The notes beneath the pieces were generated by a model, which saw only the letters and a list, made by a program, of their open reading frames with translations, had not been told where the DNA came from and searched no databases. A stretch of 14,047 bases of DNA from Syntrophaceae bacterium UBA2251 (GTDB taxonomy: Bacteria; Desulfobacterota; Syntrophia; Syntrophales; UBA2251). Position numbers and translations under genes: made by a program. The stretch lies in NCBI GenBank assembly GCA_002347815.1, contig DDXV01000032.1, forward strand, positions 1 to 14,047. The letters are read 5' to 3'. Below, in pieces: positions 13,498 to 14,047 of the stretch; position 1 is the stretch's first letter, and every line of letters begins with the position of its first letter.

Positions 13498-13531
13498 CCC
13501 TCCCGGCAGTAGTTTCGGGCTGCCGCGAGGG
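13498..13531 (+). promoter_or_regulatory. Hairpin 1 in the rplL-rpoB spacer
   Basis: CCCTC (13498-13502) pairs with GAGGG (13527-13531), then after a C-C mismatch CGGCAG (13504-13509) pairs with CTGCCG (13520-13525) around a 10-base loop. No T-run follows, so it is not a complete intrinsic terminator. It sits 11 bases after rplL, where E. coli has a partial attenuator. Confidence 0.6.
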
Positions 13532-13548
13532 CCCGTGAAAAGGCGGAG

Positions 13549-13599
13549 GTCGCGGCGGCGGCCATGCCGAATGCGTTCGGGATGCGCCGCCGGGGCGAC
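13549..13599 (+). promoter_or_regulatory. Long bulged hairpin in the rplL-rpoB spacer (processing/attenuation candidate)
   Basis: GTCGC (13549-13553) pairs with GCGAC (13595-13599); GGCGGCG (13554-13560) pairs with CGCCGCC (13585-13591) across a GGG bulge; CAT (13563-13565) pairs with ATG (13582-13584); CCGAA (13567-13571) pairs with TTCGG (13576-13580) under a TGCG loop. This gives 20 base pairs in one arm. The size and place recall the RNase III site between rplL and rpoB in E. coli. No T-run follows. Confidence 0.6.
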
Positions 13600-13628
13600 G
13601 GGATTCAAAAAATTCATGAAGGATGCCT

Positions 13629-14047
13629 ATGGGCGAGTTTAGAAAGAACTTCGGTCAAATCAAGAGGATACTGGATATTCCCAACCTGATCGACATCCAG
13701 GTGCGTTCGTACGAGAAATTTTTGCAGATGGACGTCGCTTCGGAGAAAAGGGGAAATTTCGGTCTTCAGGGCGCCTTCAGGAGCGTCTTCCCCATCACGG
13801 ATTTCAGCGGAAAGTGCTCGCTGGAATTCGTCAGTTACAAGATCGGGACGGTCCGCTACGATGTCAAGGAGTGCATCCAGAAGGGCATGACCTATGCGGC
13901 GCCGCTGAAAATCGTGGCGCGCCTCGTCGTGTTCGACGCGGACCGGACGCTGGAACCGCGGCCGATCCGGGACATCAAGGAGCAGGAGATCTACTTCGGC
14001 GAAATTCCCCTGATGACGGAAAACGGGACCTTCATCGTCAACGGGAC
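13629..14047 (+). CDS. rpoB: DNA-directed RNA polymerase subunit beta (5' part, cut by window end)
   Basis: The frame stays open to the last base and gives the first 139 residues of the beta subunit. It starts MGEFRKNFGQIKRILDIPNL, continues with QVRSYEKFLQ, FRSVFPITDFSG, and ends in EIYFGEIPLMTENGTFIVNG, which are standard N-terminal RpoB blocks (beta1 and start of the lobe). GAAGGA lies five bases before the ATG. The remaining 1,200 or so residues are beyond the window, so nothing can be said of the catalytic or rifampicin region. It follows rplL after 141 structured bases. Confidence 0.97.
   Translation, partial: MGEFRKNFGQIKRILDIPNLIDIQVRSYEKFLQMDVASEKRGNFGLQGAFRSVFPITDFSGKCSLEFVSYKIGTVRYDVKECIQKGMTYAAPLKIVARLVVFDADRTLEPRPIRDIKEQEIYFGEIPLMTENGTFIVNG

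Overview
The window is GC-rich, tightly packed bacterial chromosome with almost all genes on the + strand. The LPS heptose kinase points to a Gram-negative cell. DUF4416, the yicC-gmk-rpoZ-pyrF cluster, a type IV pilus platform protein and the tRNA/rpmG/secE-nusG-rplKAJL-rpoB order together suggest Desulfobacterota (former Deltaproteobacteria), perhaps a Syntrophales-like anaerobe. That placement is inference from gene content and order, not from a phylogeny.

Region 1 (about 1-6322) looks like one long co-directional transcription unit. A promoter candidate (38-66) precedes a heptose-7-phosphate kinase, DUF4416, the YicC endoribonuclease, guanylate kinase (gmk), RNA polymerase omega (rpoZ), OMP decarboxylase (pyrF), a SpoU rRNA methyltransferase (rlmB) and a lone pilC. 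Several junctions overlap by a few bases (hldA/DUF4416, yicC/gmk, rpoZ/pyrF), which suggests translational coupling. The unit runs into a convergent tRNA-Pro(CGG) on the - strand; its 3' CCA lies 5 bases from the pilC stop codon.

Region 2 (6405-9396) has a divergent intergenic region, then DUF1178 (a small Cys-rich protein) and the most unusual gene here: a 781-residue fusion of a CysM-type O-acetylserine sulfhydrylase to a full-length cysteinyl-tRNA synthetase. The synthetase half has substitutions at several positions that are normally invariant (HIGS for HIGH, a rearranged zinc site, Val for the active-site Thr). It may be an altered CysRS or a CysRS-like ligase coupled to cysteine production.

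Region 3 (9397-14047) is the classic translation/transcription supercluster. A strong stable-RNA-type promoter with an A/T-rich upstream tract drives tRNA-Thr(TGT), Tyr(GTA), Gly(TCC) and Thr(GGT), then rpmG, tRNA-Trp(CCA), secE, nusG, rplK, rplA, a structured L10-type leader, rplJ, rplL, a strongly structured rplL-rpoB spacer and the 5' end of rpoB, cut by the window edge. The tuf gene that in E. coli follows this tRNA quartet is absent. The tRNAs punctuate the transcript, so RNase P/Z processing would release rpmG as a very short mRNA and set the 5' end of the secE-nusG message.

No CRISPR array, insertion sequence, attachment site or origin was seen, and no gene-free stretch exceeds about 235 bases.
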